DNA of 64,000 nucleotides, from positions 124,001 to 188,000 of the forward strand of contig FOLJ01000008.1 in the NCBI GenBank assembly GCA_900112325.1. Direction: 5' to 3'. Position 1 is the stretch's first letter, and each line of letters starts with the position of its first letter. A program made the translations under genes and the position numbers. The notes below the pieces were generated by a model. It was not told the DNA's origin and ran no database searches. It saw nothing but the letters and a program-made list of their open reading frames with translations. The DNA comes from Micromonospora sediminimaris (GTDB taxonomy: Bacteria > Actinomycetota > Actinomycetes > Mycobacteriales > Micromonosporaceae). Of the stretch, positions 36,886-45,236 are shown piece by piece.

Positions 36886-36938
36886 CGCAATCTTGGACAA
36901 ATTCCGTTACGCGCTAGCAGAAACTGTCCAAGATTGCG
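36886..36938. repeat. Inverted repeat with 14-bp arms at a convergent junction
   Basis: The left arm CGCAATCTTGGACA (36886-36899) is the exact reverse complement of TGTCCAAGATTGCG (36925-36938). The 25-base spacer is itself partly self-complementary. It is AT-richer than the surroundings and lies between the SnoaL-like gene and the 3' end of yebC. Confidence 0.9.
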
Positions 36939-37001
36939 GTTACCGCGACCGCGCCAGCCGGCCTGCCCGGTGGGGTCAGCGCCTTCGACTCGTAGTCGGG
37001 G

Positions 37002-37751
37002 TCAGCCGACAGCGGCCATGACCTCGTCGGAGACGTCGAAGTTGGCGTAGACGTTCTGCACGTCGTCGCAGTCCTCCAGGACGTCGATCAGCTTGAAGAC
37101 CTTGCGCGCGCCCTCCTCGTCCAGCGGCACGTTGACGCTGGGGATCAGGGAGGATTCGGCCGACTCGTACTCGATGCCGGCGTCCTGCAACGCGGTCCGC
37201 ACGGCGAGCAGGTCACCCGGCTCGGAGACCACCTCGAACGCCTCGTCGAGGTCGTTGACCTCCTCGGCGCCGGCGTCGAGGACGGCCATCATCACGTCGT
37301 CCTCGGTGGTGCCGGCCTTGGGCACGATCACCACGCCCTTGCGGGAGAACATGTACGACACGGAGCCGGCGTCGGCGAACGAGCCGCCGTTGCGGGTCAG
37401 CGCGGTGCGTACCTCGGTGGCGGCGCGGTTGCGGTTGTCGGTCAGGCACTCGATCAGCAGCGCGACACCGTTCGGGCCGTACCCCTCGTACATGATCGTC
37501 TGGTAGTCGGCGCCGCCGGCCTCCAGGCCGGAGCCGCGCTTGACGGCCCGGTCGATGTTGTCGTTGGGGACCGAGTTCTTCTTGGCCTTCTGGATCGCGT
37601 CGTAGAGCGTCGGGTTACCGGCCGGATCACCGCCACCGGTACGCGCCGCGACCTCCACGTTCTTGATCAGCTTGGCGAACATCTTGCCGCGCTTGGCGTC
37701 GATGACCGCCTTCTTGTGCTTGGTCGTCGCCCACTTTGAGTGGCCGGACAT
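37002..37751 (-). CDS. YebC/PmpR-family DNA-binding or translation factor
   Basis: 249 residues, typical length. The signature [22 protein letters not shown] is split here as [10 protein letters not shown] then [14 protein letters not shown]. Also present are [19 protein letters not shown] and [16 protein letters not shown]. The family is annotated as transcriptional regulators; some members act in ribosome rescue at polyproline. The ATG has GGAGG at good spacing. In mycobacteria yebC sits near ruvC and the pdx genes. Confidence 0.95.
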   Translation of the reverse strand: MSGHSKWATTKHKKAVIDAKRGKMFAKLIKNVEVAARTGGGDPAGNPTLYDAIQKAKKNSVPNDNIDRAVKRGSGLEAGGADYQTIMYEGYGPNGVALLIECLTDNRNRAATEVRTALTRNGGSFADAGSVSYMFSRKGVVIVPKAGTTEDDVMMAVLDAGAEEVNDLDEAFEVVSEPGDLLAVRTALQDAGIEYESAESSLIPSVNVPLDEEGARKVFKLIDVLEDCDDVQNVYANFDVSDEVMAAVG

Positions 37752-37970
37752 CTGTTACCTCCGTTGCTACCCGCCGTCTGCATCGACCGCACCGAGCGCC
37801 CCGCTCCGCACCGGCGCACACGGTGGTGCCGGTCAGCTCTGGTGGAAGCAGTGGCGGCCAGATGGCCCTGCCGAATCTCGACAATCCTACCGACGTGCGG
37901 CGGGTGGTCGTCACCCGCCGCACGTCAGCCGTCGGCCCGCTCTCCCCCGGTCGACACAAAGCGGACGAAG

Positions 37971-38267
37971 TCACCCACCCATGCCGTACGACCCCAGGAC
38001 TGTGAAACCGGCGGTGCTCCGCTGCTCGCACCGCTCCTCCAGTCCGGCCCGGAAACGGCCGAAGGATTCCAGCGACGGAAGCGGTTGGGGTAGTTCCGGG
38101 CCCATGACGACGTCGACGAAGCTGAGCCCGTCGTCGAGCCGCAGGGTCAGATAGCGGAATCCGGGCGCATCCAGCCGGGCCAGGTCGCGGTGCACCGCGT
38201 CGAGCAGGGTCAGATGCTCGTCGAGGCGGTCCGGGCGGACGCGATACGTGATCAGAAGCGTCTCCAT
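37971..38267 (-). CDS. Small protein of unknown function, alpha/beta-barrel-like
   Basis: 98 residues from ATG at 38267, or 104 from 38285. The pattern LLITYRVRPDRLDEHLTLLDAVHRDL and GFRYLTLRLDDGLSFVDVV suggests a dimeric alpha/beta-barrel (ABM-like) fold, without a confident family match. It follows the FMN reductase stop by seven bases, so it is likely co-transcribed and may assist that redox enzyme. Confidence 0.72.
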   Translation of the reverse strand: METLLITYRVRPDRLDEHLTLLDAVHRDLARLDAPGFRYLTLRLDDGLSFVDVVMGPELPQPLPSLESFGRFRAGLEERCEQRSTAGFTVLGSYGMGG

Positions 38268-38274
38268 GGCCAGC

Positions 38275-38916
38275 TCACCGGCCACCAGCCGGGACCGCGT
38301 CCCGACCCGCAGCCCGGACCGCAGCGAGGAGTTCGGTGAGCATTGCCGTGATCATCGCCGCCCTGTCTTCGCCGGGCGAGATCCGACCGTCGGCGGTCGG
38401 GTCCGACCGATCCGCACCGGTCCAGTCGAAGTCCGTGAACAGCCCCAACTCGACATGGGCCGGTAGGACCTCCATGCCCACCTCGGCGAGAATCGGTCGC
38501 AGGTGCTCGGCCGCCCGCCCGCCCCCGCGTACGCCGTAGGTGAGCACACCGGCCGGCTTGCCGCGCCACTCGGCGTCGAGATAGTCGATGGCGTTCTTGA
38601 GGACCGCCGGGACCGAGCTGTTGTACTCCGGGGTGACGAAGACGTACGCGTCGTACGCCGCCACCACCGTCGACCAGCGGCGGGTGTGATCGTGACGGTA
38701 GTCGCCGAACCTCGCCGGCACCGGTTCGTCGAGCATCGGCAGCCGCTGCTCGGCGAGATCGACAAGTTCGACGGTCACCTCACCCGCTCGCGCCGCCGGA
38801 TGCCGGGCCGTCGTCTCGGCCACCCATCCCGCCACCGCCGGGCCACGTCGCCCCGGGCGACTGCTGCCGACGACCAGGCCCACCTTGATCGGTCCGTGCT
38901 GTCGTGTTCTGTTCAT
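38275..38916 (-). CDS. NADPH-dependent FMN reductase
   Basis: 213 residues. The flavodoxin-like fold shows VGLVVGSSRPGRRGPAV at the N-terminus and FVTPEYNSSVPAVLKNAIDYL, the typical flavin-binding loop, followed by KPAGVLTYGVRGGGRAAEHLRP. It reduces FMN or quinones with NADPH. The MmyB-type regulator is divergent and about 100 bases away, and probably controls it. Confidence 0.9.
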   Translation of the reverse strand: MNRTRQHGPIKVGLVVGSSRPGRRGPAVAGWVAETTARHPAARAGEVTVELVDLAEQRLPMLDEPVPARFGDYRHDHTRRWSTVVAAYDAYVFVTPEYNSSVPAVLKNAIDYLDAEWRGKPAGVLTYGVRGGGRAAEHLRPILAEVGMEVLPAHVELGLFTDFDWTGADRSDPTADGRISPGEDRAAMITAMLTELLAAVRAAGRDAVPAGGR

Positions 38917-39016
38917 GAGCCGATCCCACCGCCGTCAGAAGCACTCGGGGAGACCGGCGGGAGGGTAGCCCTGGCGGGGACATGCTCCCGGGCCACGGGC
39001 GCGGCAGACTGGACGC

Positions 39017-39868
39017 GTGATGGACGGCGAGTTGGGCGCGTTCCTCCGCAGCCGACGGGAGGCGCTACGGCCCGAGCAGGTGGGGCTACCCACCAACGGC
39101 CGGCGGCGTACGCCCGGCCTGCGGCGTGCGGAGTTGGCCACGTTGGCCCAGGTCAGCGTGGAATACCTGACCCGGCTCGAACAGGGCCGGGACACCCGCC
39201 CGTCACCGGGCATCCTCGCCGCCCTGGCCGAGGCGCTACGCCTCGACGACGCCGACCGGCGGCACCTTCAGCAACTCGCGTCGGTCGACCACCGCCGGCA
39301 ACTGTGCGCGGGTGGGCGGCCGACCGTGTCGCGTACCGTCCGCCCACAGGTCCGGACGCTGCTGGAGGCGCTACGGGACCGGCCGGCGTACCTGATCAAC
39401 CGAATCGGCGACGTGCTGGCCTGGAACGGGCCGTTCGACAGGTTGGCCCGGCCGCTGGGCCTGCTCGATGACGAGCGGCCCAACCTCGTATGGTTCGTTT
39501 TCGCCGACGAACGCGCCCCGGAGCACTTTCCCGACTGGGCCGACCTCGCCGACCAGCAGGTCGCCGACCTGCACCGGCTGCGCGGAGGCGACCCCGCCGC
39601 CGACGCGTTCGCCCAACGGCTCGACCGTACCGTCGGGGAACCGTTCCAGTCCCGGTGGCAGCGCCGACCGGTCGCCGTGCAGCCGAGCGGGGTGCGCTGG
39701 CTGCGGCATCCGGAGGTGGGGCCACTGCGGCTGTCGTACGAGACCCTAGAGCTCGCCGACGACCAGCAGCGACTGGTGGTGCAGCAGCCCACCGACGCGG
39801 AGAGCACCGCGGCGCTGGACCGCCTCCTGGGCCGCCGCCCCGGCAGCCTCCGCTCCGTCGCCGGCTGA
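39017..39868 (+). CDS. XRE-type HTH regulator with MmyB-like ligand-binding domain
   Basis: 283 residues. The N-terminal HTH is PGLRRAELATLAQVSVEYLTRLEQGRD. The larger C-terminal part (from about 105, LRDRPAYLINRIGDVLAWNG) is the MmyB-like domain found in actinobacterial repressors next to redox genes. GTG at 39017 or ATG at 39020 are both possible. It is divergent from the FMN reductase operon and is its likely repressor, sensing an unknown ligand. Confidence 0.92.
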   Translation: MMDGELGAFLRSRREALRPEQVGLPTNGRRRTPGLRRAELATLAQVSVEYLTRLEQGRDTRPSPGILAALAEALRLDDADRRHLQQLASVDHRRQLCAGGRPTVSRTVRPQVRTLLEALRDRPAYLINRIGDVLAWNGPFDRLARPLGLLDDERPNLVWFVFADERAPEHFPDWADLADQQVADLHRLRGGDPAADAFAQRLDRTVGEPFQSRWQRRPVAVQPSGVRWLRHPEVGPLRLSYETLELADDQQRLVVQQPTDAESTAALDRLLGRRPGSLRSVAG

Positions 39869-39939
39869 GGGCTGAGACACAACCACCGCCCCACCACCGC
39901 CCCTCACCGCCGTCGCCGACCCTCACCGCGAAGATCCGA

Positions 39940-40006
39940 GCAGTTTCAGGGATGTTGCTGCCTCGAAGCGAGTCGAGCCAGCAGCATCCCCGATGTTGCT
40001 GCCTCA
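39940..40006. repeat. Second locus of the 41-bp repeat unit (two copies)
   Basis: Copies begin at 39940 (GCAGTTTCAGGGATGTTGC) and 39981 (GCAGCATCCCCGATGTTGC), again 41 bases apart and ending TGCC. It lies between the convergent regulator and pdxT genes. The shared core with 35074-35181 is a TTTC/ATCC centre flanked by GCAG and TTGCTGCC. Confidence 0.85.
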
Positions 40007-40049
40007 CGTGCCCGGCGGGCGGCACGCGTGGTCAGGCGGGCGGCGCGGG

Positions 40050-40655
40050 TCAGGGGGCGGTGCGGACCAGGTCTACGAAGTAGGCGTGCAGGCGGGGATC
40101 GCCGGTGAGTTCCGGGTGGAAGGAGGTGGCCAGCAGGTTGTGCTGGCGTACGGCGACGATCCGGCCGGCGGCCGGTCCGTCGGCCACCGTGCCGAGCACC
40201 TCCACGCCCTCGCCGACCCGCTCGACCCAGGGCGCGCGGATGAAGACCGCGTGCAGCGGCCCACCCGGTACGCCGGTGATCTCCACCGGCGCCTCGAAGG
40301 AGTCGACCTGCCGACCGAACGCGTTGCGGCGGACGGTCATCGCGATGCCGTCGAAGCCGCGCTGATCCGGCCGGCCGTCGAGCACCTCGGTGGCCAACAT
40401 GATCATCCCGGCGCAGGAGCCGTAGACCGGCATGCCGGCGGCGATCCGCTTGTCGATCGGGTCGCGCAGCTCGAAGATGTCGACCAGCTTGCTGATCGTG
40501 GTGGACTCCCCGCCCGGGATGACCAGGCCGTCGACCGCGTCCAGTTCCGCCGGTCGGCGTACCGGACGGGCCTGCGCGCCCGCCGCGGTCAGCGCCGTGA
40601 CGTGTTCGCGGACGTCGCCCTGGAGGGCGAGCACACCGATCACGGGTGCCGCCAC
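40050..40655 (-). CDS. pdxT: Pyridoxal 5'-phosphate synthase glutaminase subunit PdxT
   Basis: 201 residues. It hydrolyses glutamine and supplies ammonia to PdxS. The class I glutaminase residues are present: Cys in [11 protein letters not shown], and His/Glu in [17 protein letters not shown] is the family signature. GTG at 40655 starts one base after the pdxS stop, so translation is coupled. Confidence 0.97.
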   Translation of the reverse strand: MAAPVIGVLALQGDVREHVTALTAAGAQARPVRRPAELDAVDGLVIPGGESTTISKLVDIFELRDPIDKRIAAGMPVYGSCAGMIMLATEVLDGRPDQRGFDGIAMTVRRNAFGRQVDSFEAPVEITGVPGGPLHAVFIRAPWVERVGEGVEVLGTVADGPAAGRIVAVRQHNLLATSFHPELTGDPRLHAYFVDLVRTAP

Positions 40656-40656
40656 G

Positions 40657-41571
40657 TCACCAGCCGCGTTCGGCGAGGCGGTGCGGCTGCGGGATGTCGT
40701 CGACGTTGATGCCGACCATCGCCTCGCCGAGGCCACGGGACACCTTGGCCAGCACGTCCGGGTCGTCGTGGAAGGTGGTCGCCTTGACGATCGCGGCGGC
40801 CCGCTGGGCCGGGTTGCCGGACTTGAAGATGCCGGAGCCGACGAAGACCCCCTCGGCGCCGAGCTGCATCATCATCGCCGCGTCGGCCGGGGTGGCGATG
40901 CCACCGGCGGTGAAGAGCACCACCGGCAGCTTGCCGGTCTCGGCGATCTCCTTGACCAGCTCGTACGGCGCCTGCAACTCCTTCGCCGCGACGAACAGCT
41001 CGTCGGCCGGCAGGGACGTCAGGCGGCGGATCTCCTGGCGGATCTTCCGCATGTGGGTGGTGGCGTTGGAGACGTCGCCGGTGCCGGCCTCGCCCTTGGA
41101 GCGGATCATCGCGGCCCCCTCGGTGATCCGACGCAGCGCCTCGCCAAGGTTTGTCGCGCCGCAGACGAACGGCACGGTGAACGCCCACTTGTCGATGTGG
41201 TTGGCGTAGTCAGCCGGGGTGAGCACCTCGGACTCGTCGACGTAGTCGACCCCGAGGGACTGGAGGATCTGCGCCTCGACGAAGTGGCCGATGCGGGCCT
41301 TGGCCATCACCGGGATGGAGACCGCGTTGATGATGCCGTCGATCATGTCGGGGTCGCTCATCCGGGACACCCCACCCTGGGCACGGATGTCCGCGGGTAC
41401 CCGCTCCAGCGCCATCACCGCGACCGCGCCGGCGTCCTCGGCGATCTTGGCCTGCTCGGGGGTGACCACATCCATGATCACACCACCCTTGAGCATCTCG
41501 GCCATGCCGCGCTTCACGCGCGCGGTGCCGACGACCGGGGTGGCGGTGTTCGGGGAAGTCGTCTCGGACAC
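40657..41571 (-). CDS. pdxS: Pyridoxal 5'-phosphate synthase lyase subunit PdxS
   Basis: 304 residues. A (beta/alpha)8 synthase that makes PLP from ribose 5-phosphate, glyceraldehyde 3-phosphate and ammonia. The Lys in [18 protein letters not shown], plus [17 protein letters not shown] and [20 protein letters not shown], are diagnostic. GTG at 41571 has GAGGAGC upstream and gives the usual short N-terminus. It is followed directly by pdxT. Confidence 0.97.
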   Translation of the reverse strand: MSETTSPNTATPVVGTARVKRGMAEMLKGGVIMDVVTPEQAKIAEDAGAVAVMALERVPADIRAQGGVSRMSDPDMIDGIINAVSIPVMAKARIGHFVEAQILQSLGVDYVDESEVLTPADYANHIDKWAFTVPFVCGATNLGEALRRITEGAAMIRSKGEAGTGDVSNATTHMRKIRQEIRRLTSLPADELFVAAKELQAPYELVKEIAETGKLPVVLFTAGGIATPADAAMMMQLGAEGVFVGSGIFKSGNPAQRAAAIVKATTFHDDPDVLAKVSRGLGEAMVGINVDDIPQPHRLAERGW

Positions 41572-41717
41572 GTCGTCGCTCCTCAGGCGTCCTCGGGAGG
41601 TGGCAGCGCAGATGCTACGCCCGGGCCAACGCCACTCCGACAGCCAATCAGCCCCGTGGTGGCCTGCTGTGTGTCCGCCGTCACCCTGGGGCACCCCGGC
41701 CGGCTGGGCGGAGCGGT

Positions 41718-42224
41718 TCAGCGGCTGGGCACGTCGGCGGCGGGGAGGGTGAGGGTCGGATCGTCGATGTCGAAGTAGCGCGGCCAGGTGTGCCGGCGTC
41801 CCATCCGTAACAGCCGCACCAGCGGCCGGCTGCGCGCCGACCGGGCGTCACGGACCAGGTCGGTGTGCACCTGGCGGGCCAGGGCGAGCCGCCGGCTGGC
41901 GGCGATCACCGCCTCACAGTCGGCGTCGGTGGGATCGAGTTGCACCGACCGCAGCTGCCGGGTCAGGTCGTTCTCGGCCGCCTCCCGCTCCTCCGGCTGG
42001 GCGTCGAGGGCGATGCGCGCCGCCGCGTACAACTCGACGCCGTAGCGGCGCTCAGCCAGCACCGCCGCGGCGGCGGCCCGACGCAGCAGGTGGGCGTCGA
42101 GGGCGCGGGCGGCGAGCTGGGCGCGGTCCTGGAGCCGCTCGACCCGGCCGGCGGTCCAGATCAGGTACACCGCGACCAGGGCGACGACCACCGTCGCGCC
42201 CACCACCCACCACATGCCCGGCAT
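41718..42224 (-). CDS. Single-pass membrane protein of unknown function
   Basis: 168 residues. An N-terminal membrane helix ([20 protein letters not shown]) precedes a long amphipathic coiled-coil-like region rich in Ala, Arg, Leu and Glu ([20 protein letters not shown]), then a short C-terminus. No enzymatic motif. It lies between pimA and pdxS, where mycobacteria carry a Nudix gene. ATG at 42224, 42215 or an upstream start at 42269 (overlapping the pimA 3' end) are possible. It might be an assembly factor of the PIM pathway, but that is a guess. Confidence 0.7.
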   Translation of the reverse strand: MPGMWWVVGATVVVALVAVYLIWTAGRVERLQDRAQLAARALDAHLLRRAAAAAVLAERRYGVELYAAARIALDAQPEEREAAENDLTRQLRSVQLDPTDADCEAVIAASRRLALARQVHTDLVRDARSARSRPLVRLLRMGRRHTWPRYFDIDDPTLTLPAADVPSR

Positions 42225-42250
42225 CGTAGTGCTGCTCCCGTCCCTGCCGA

Positions 42251-43411
42251 TCAGGTCAACTCCACCCACTCCTGGTCGATCACCCGCCCGTCGGTGGCCT
42301 CGATCGCCGCTGCGTATACCTCCAGAACCCGGCGGGCAACCACGGGCCAGTCGAAATTCGCCACCACCTGGTCACCGCAGGCGGTCAGCTCCGCCCGCTG
42401 AGCCGGGTCGTCGAGCAGCTGCGACAGCGTCGCACGCAGGGTCACCGCGTCGCCGGTCGGGAACAGCCGGCCGGCCCGGCCGCCGTCGAGCACCCGGCGG
42501 AAGGCGTCCAGGTCGCTGGCCACGACCGTGGTGCCGGCCGCGAGCGCCTCGGTGAGGATCATGCCGAACGACTCGCCGCCGGTGTTCGGCGCGACGTAGA
42601 GGTGCGCACTGCGCAGCATCCGCGCCTTCTCCTCCTCGGAGACCAGGCCGAGGAAGGTGACCCGGTCCCGCAGGTCAGCCGGAAACCGGGCGAACAGGTC
42701 GTCCGGGTCGCCGGGACCGGCGACCAGCAGGCGCAGGCCGGGACGCTGCCGGGCCAGCTCGACGAAGGCGTCGCGCAGGATCGGGAACCCCTTGCGTGAC
42801 TCGGTGAAGCGGCCGAGGAAGCCGAGCGTGCCGCCGGTGCCCGGCCCGCACTCCCCCGGCCAGCCGGGCAGCGGCTCGATCCCGGCGAACTTGGCAACCG
42901 CCACCCCGTTGGGGATCTCCACCGCCCCGCCGTCCAGGTGCTCGACCTGCACTTTGCGGGCCAGGGCGCTCACCGCGATCCGCGCGGTGATCCGCTCCAG
43001 CACGATCTGAAGCACCCCCTGGGCGGCGGCGAGCATCCGGGAGCGGGTCATCGCGGTGTGGAAGGTGGCCACCACCGGCCCCCGGGCGGAGAGCACGGCG
43101 AGCATGGACAGGCTCAGCGCGAGCGGCTCGTGCACGTGCAGCACGTCGAAGTCGCCCCGGGTGATCCAGCGGCGTACCCGGGCGGTCGAGACCGGGCCGA
43201 ACGCGATCCGGGCCACCGAGCCGTTGTACGGCAGCGGCACCGACCTGCCGGCCGACACCACGTACGGCGGCAGCGGCGAGTCCTCGTCCGCCGGGGCGAG
43301 GACGCTCACCTCGTGCCCGAGCCCGATCAGCGCCTCCGCCAGGTCCATGACATGGTTCTGCACCCCGCCGGGTACGTCGAAGGAGTACGGGCAGACGATG
43401 CCGATCCGCAT
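42251..43411 (-). CDS. pimA: Phosphatidylinositol alpha-mannosyltransferase
   Basis: 386 residues, GT4 type. The first mannose of phosphatidylinositol mannosides is added from GDP-mannose on the cytoplasmic face of the membrane. The N-terminal MRIGIVCPYSFDVPGGVQNHV and the GESFGMILTEAL nucleotide-sugar motif (E-x7-E) are present. Its start is 14 bases downstream of the patA stop; the run pgsA-patA-pimA is the conserved lipid-mannoside operon. Confidence 0.96.
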   Translation of the reverse strand: MRIGIVCPYSFDVPGGVQNHVMDLAEALIGLGHEVSVLAPADEDSPLPPYVVSAGRSVPLPYNGSVARIAFGPVSTARVRRWITRGDFDVLHVHEPLALSLSMLAVLSARGPVVATFHTAMTRSRMLAAAQGVLQIVLERITARIAVSALARKVQVEHLDGGAVEIPNGVAVAKFAGIEPLPGWPGECGPGTGGTLGFLGRFTESRKGFPILRDAFVELARQRPGLRLLVAGPGDPDDLFARFPADLRDRVTFLGLVSEEEKARMLRSAHLYVAPNTGGESFGMILTEALAAGTTVVASDLDAFRRVLDGGRAGRLFPTGDAVTLRATLSQLLDDPAQRAELTACGDQVVANFDWPVVARRVLEVYAAAIEATDGRVIDQEWVELT

Positions 43412-43424
43412 TGCGCCCGTCCCC

Positions 43425-44303
43425 TCAGTCCAGCCACATCCGTTGCAGCATGTGCCAGTCTTCCGGATGCCGGGCGATGCCCGCCGCGAGACCGTCGGCG
43501 ATCAGCTGGGTCAGCGACCGGACCCGCACGTCGAGGGTGCCCGCCTCGGGCCCCGGCACCGGCAGCGGGCCCACCAGCGAGGCGCACGCCGCATCCGGTT
43601 CGTACCACATCGACGCCACATACAGCGGCGCGCCGGTGCGCAGCGCGAGCAACGCCGGACCGGCCGGCATCCGGGTCCGGCCGCCGAAGAAGTCCACCTC
43701 CACGCCCCGGGCGGAGAGATCCCGGTCGGCCAGCAGCGGCACCACCGCCCCGGCGGCCAACCGGTCGGTCAGCACGTCAAGCGGCGGCCGGACGCCGCCG
43801 GTGGTGGGCAGGATCTCCATCCCCAGCCGTTCCCGGAACGCGGTGAACCGCTGGTAGACGCCCTCCGGCTTGAGTCGTTCCATGACGGTGGACAACGGCC
43901 ACCCGTTCGCCACCACCCACGCGCCGGCCATGTCCCAGTTGCCGGCGTGTGGCAGCGCCACCACCGCGCCGCGTCCGGCGGCCACGTCGGCGGCGAGCAG
44001 CTCGGTGCCGTCCAGTCGGAATCCGGCGAGAATCTGGTCGCGGCTCAGCGACGGCAGCCGGAACGCCTCCATCCAGTACCGGGCGTACGAGCGCAGGCCC
44101 CGGCGGACCAGGTCGTCGAGTTCGGCCTCGGGCAGCTCCGCTCCGACCACCCGGCGCAGGTTGGCGCGCAACCGGGTGGCACCGGCCCCCCGGCGGCGGT
44201 GGGCCCGGTCGGCCCCGGCGTTGAACGCGGCGGCGGCGACCGGTCGAGGTAGCGCGCGGACCAGCCGCCAGCCGGCGAGGAAGCCGAGTTCGGTGAGGTT
44301 CAC
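43425..44303 (-). CDS. patA: Phosphatidylinositol mannoside acyltransferase (PatA-type)
   Basis: 292 residues, LPLAT family. The catalytic H-x4-D motif is visible in LPHAGNWDMAGAW, with the acceptor-loop region LLADRDLSARGVEVDFFGG. In mycobacteria PatA acylates the mannose of PIM1/PIM2. GTG at 44303 has GGAGC upstream. It lies between pgsA and pimA as in Mycobacterium. Confidence 0.93.
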   Translation of the reverse strand: MNLTELGFLAGWRLVRALPRPVAAAAFNAGADRAHRRRGAGATRLRANLRRVVGAELPEAELDDLVRRGLRSYARYWMEAFRLPSLSRDQILAGFRLDGTELLAADVAAGRGAVVALPHAGNWDMAGAWVVANGWPLSTVMERLKPEGVYQRFTAFRERLGMEILPTTGGVRPPLDVLTDRLAAGAVVPLLADRDLSARGVEVDFFGGRTRMPAGPALLALRTGAPLYVASMWYEPDAACASLVGPLPVPGPEAGTLDVRVRSLTQLIADGLAAGIARHPEDWHMLQRMWLD

Positions 44304-44328
44304 CCGGTGCTCCGTCCGGCTGTGCCGC

Positions 44329-44961
44329 TCACCCCTGGCCGCCCGGCACGTCGACCTGCTGGGCCTGCCGGTAGACGTGCCGCATCCGCTGGCCGACGGT
44401 GAACAGGGACACCGCCGCGAGCAGCCAGAGCGCGATCGGCAGCGCCACCGCCAGGCCGAGCCCGGCGAGCAGGCCGCCGACACCGACGATCAGCAGTCGC
44501 TCCGTACGCTCGGCGATGCCCACGTTGCAGGTCATCCCGAGCCCTTCGGCGCGGGCCTTGACGTACGACACGAGCCCGCCCGCGGCCAGGCAGATCAGCG
44601 CGGCGGCCACGCCCGCGTGGTTGCCCTCGGTGGCCAGGTAGAAGGCGACCGCGCCGAACACCGCGCTGTCGGCGACCCGGTCCATGCTGGAGTCGAGGAA
44701 GGCTCCGAACCGGGTCGACCCGCCGCTCATCCGGGCCATCGTCCCGTCGAGCAGGTCGGTGAGCGCGAAGACCGTCACGATCAGCGCACCGGCGACCAGA
44801 TGGCCGCGGGCACCGAGGCCGAGCGCGCCGACGAGCACGCCCAGGGTGCCCGCGACGGTGACCGCGTTGGGAGTTACGCCCGCGCGCAGCAGGCTGCGGG
44901 CGATCGGCTCGACGACGCGGGTCATCCCCGCGCGGGCCGACACTTGGAAGATCTTCGCCAT
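44329..44961 (-). CDS. pgsA: CDP-alcohol phosphatidyltransferase, PI-phosphate synthase type
   Basis: 210 residues with about six membrane helices. The signature D-x2-DG-x2-AR-x8-G-x3-D-x3-D is complete: DLLDGTMARMSGGSTRFG followed by AFLDSSMD. The family joins CDP-diacylglycerol to myo-inositol phosphate (phosphatidylinositol phosphate synthase) in actinobacteria; the precise substrate is inferred from the adjacent pimA and patA. The start is divergent from EF-G2 across 275 bases with no confident promoter boxes. Confidence 0.95.
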   Translation of the reverse strand: MAKIFQVSARAGMTRVVEPIARSLLRAGVTPNAVTVAGTLGVLVGALGLGARGHLVAGALIVTVFALTDLLDGTMARMSGGSTRFGAFLDSSMDRVADSAVFGAVAFYLATEGNHAGVAAALICLAAGGLVSYVKARAEGLGMTCNVGIAERTERLLIVGVGGLLAGLGLAVALPIALWLLAAVSLFTVGQRMRHVYRQAQQVDVPGGQG

Positions 44962-45236
44962 GGCGGTCCCACGATAACGGTCGGCCCTCGACCGGCGACA
45001 CCGCCCGTCTGACCAGCCACGCCCAGCCGGCGCGGCGGCCCGCCCGGAGAGGGTTGTGTCGGCCCCTCATCGGGTGTGAGATCGAGCCAGAAGGTGACCC
45101 GGCTCACCCCGCCGCCTGTTGACTGCCCGGTTCCCAGCGAATCACCGGAGGATATCGCCGCAGCACCCCGCCCGGGCCATCCCCGTCGCGTGCGGCGGTC
45201 GCCACCCACCACCACCGGCTGAGGGAGGTGCGCCCG

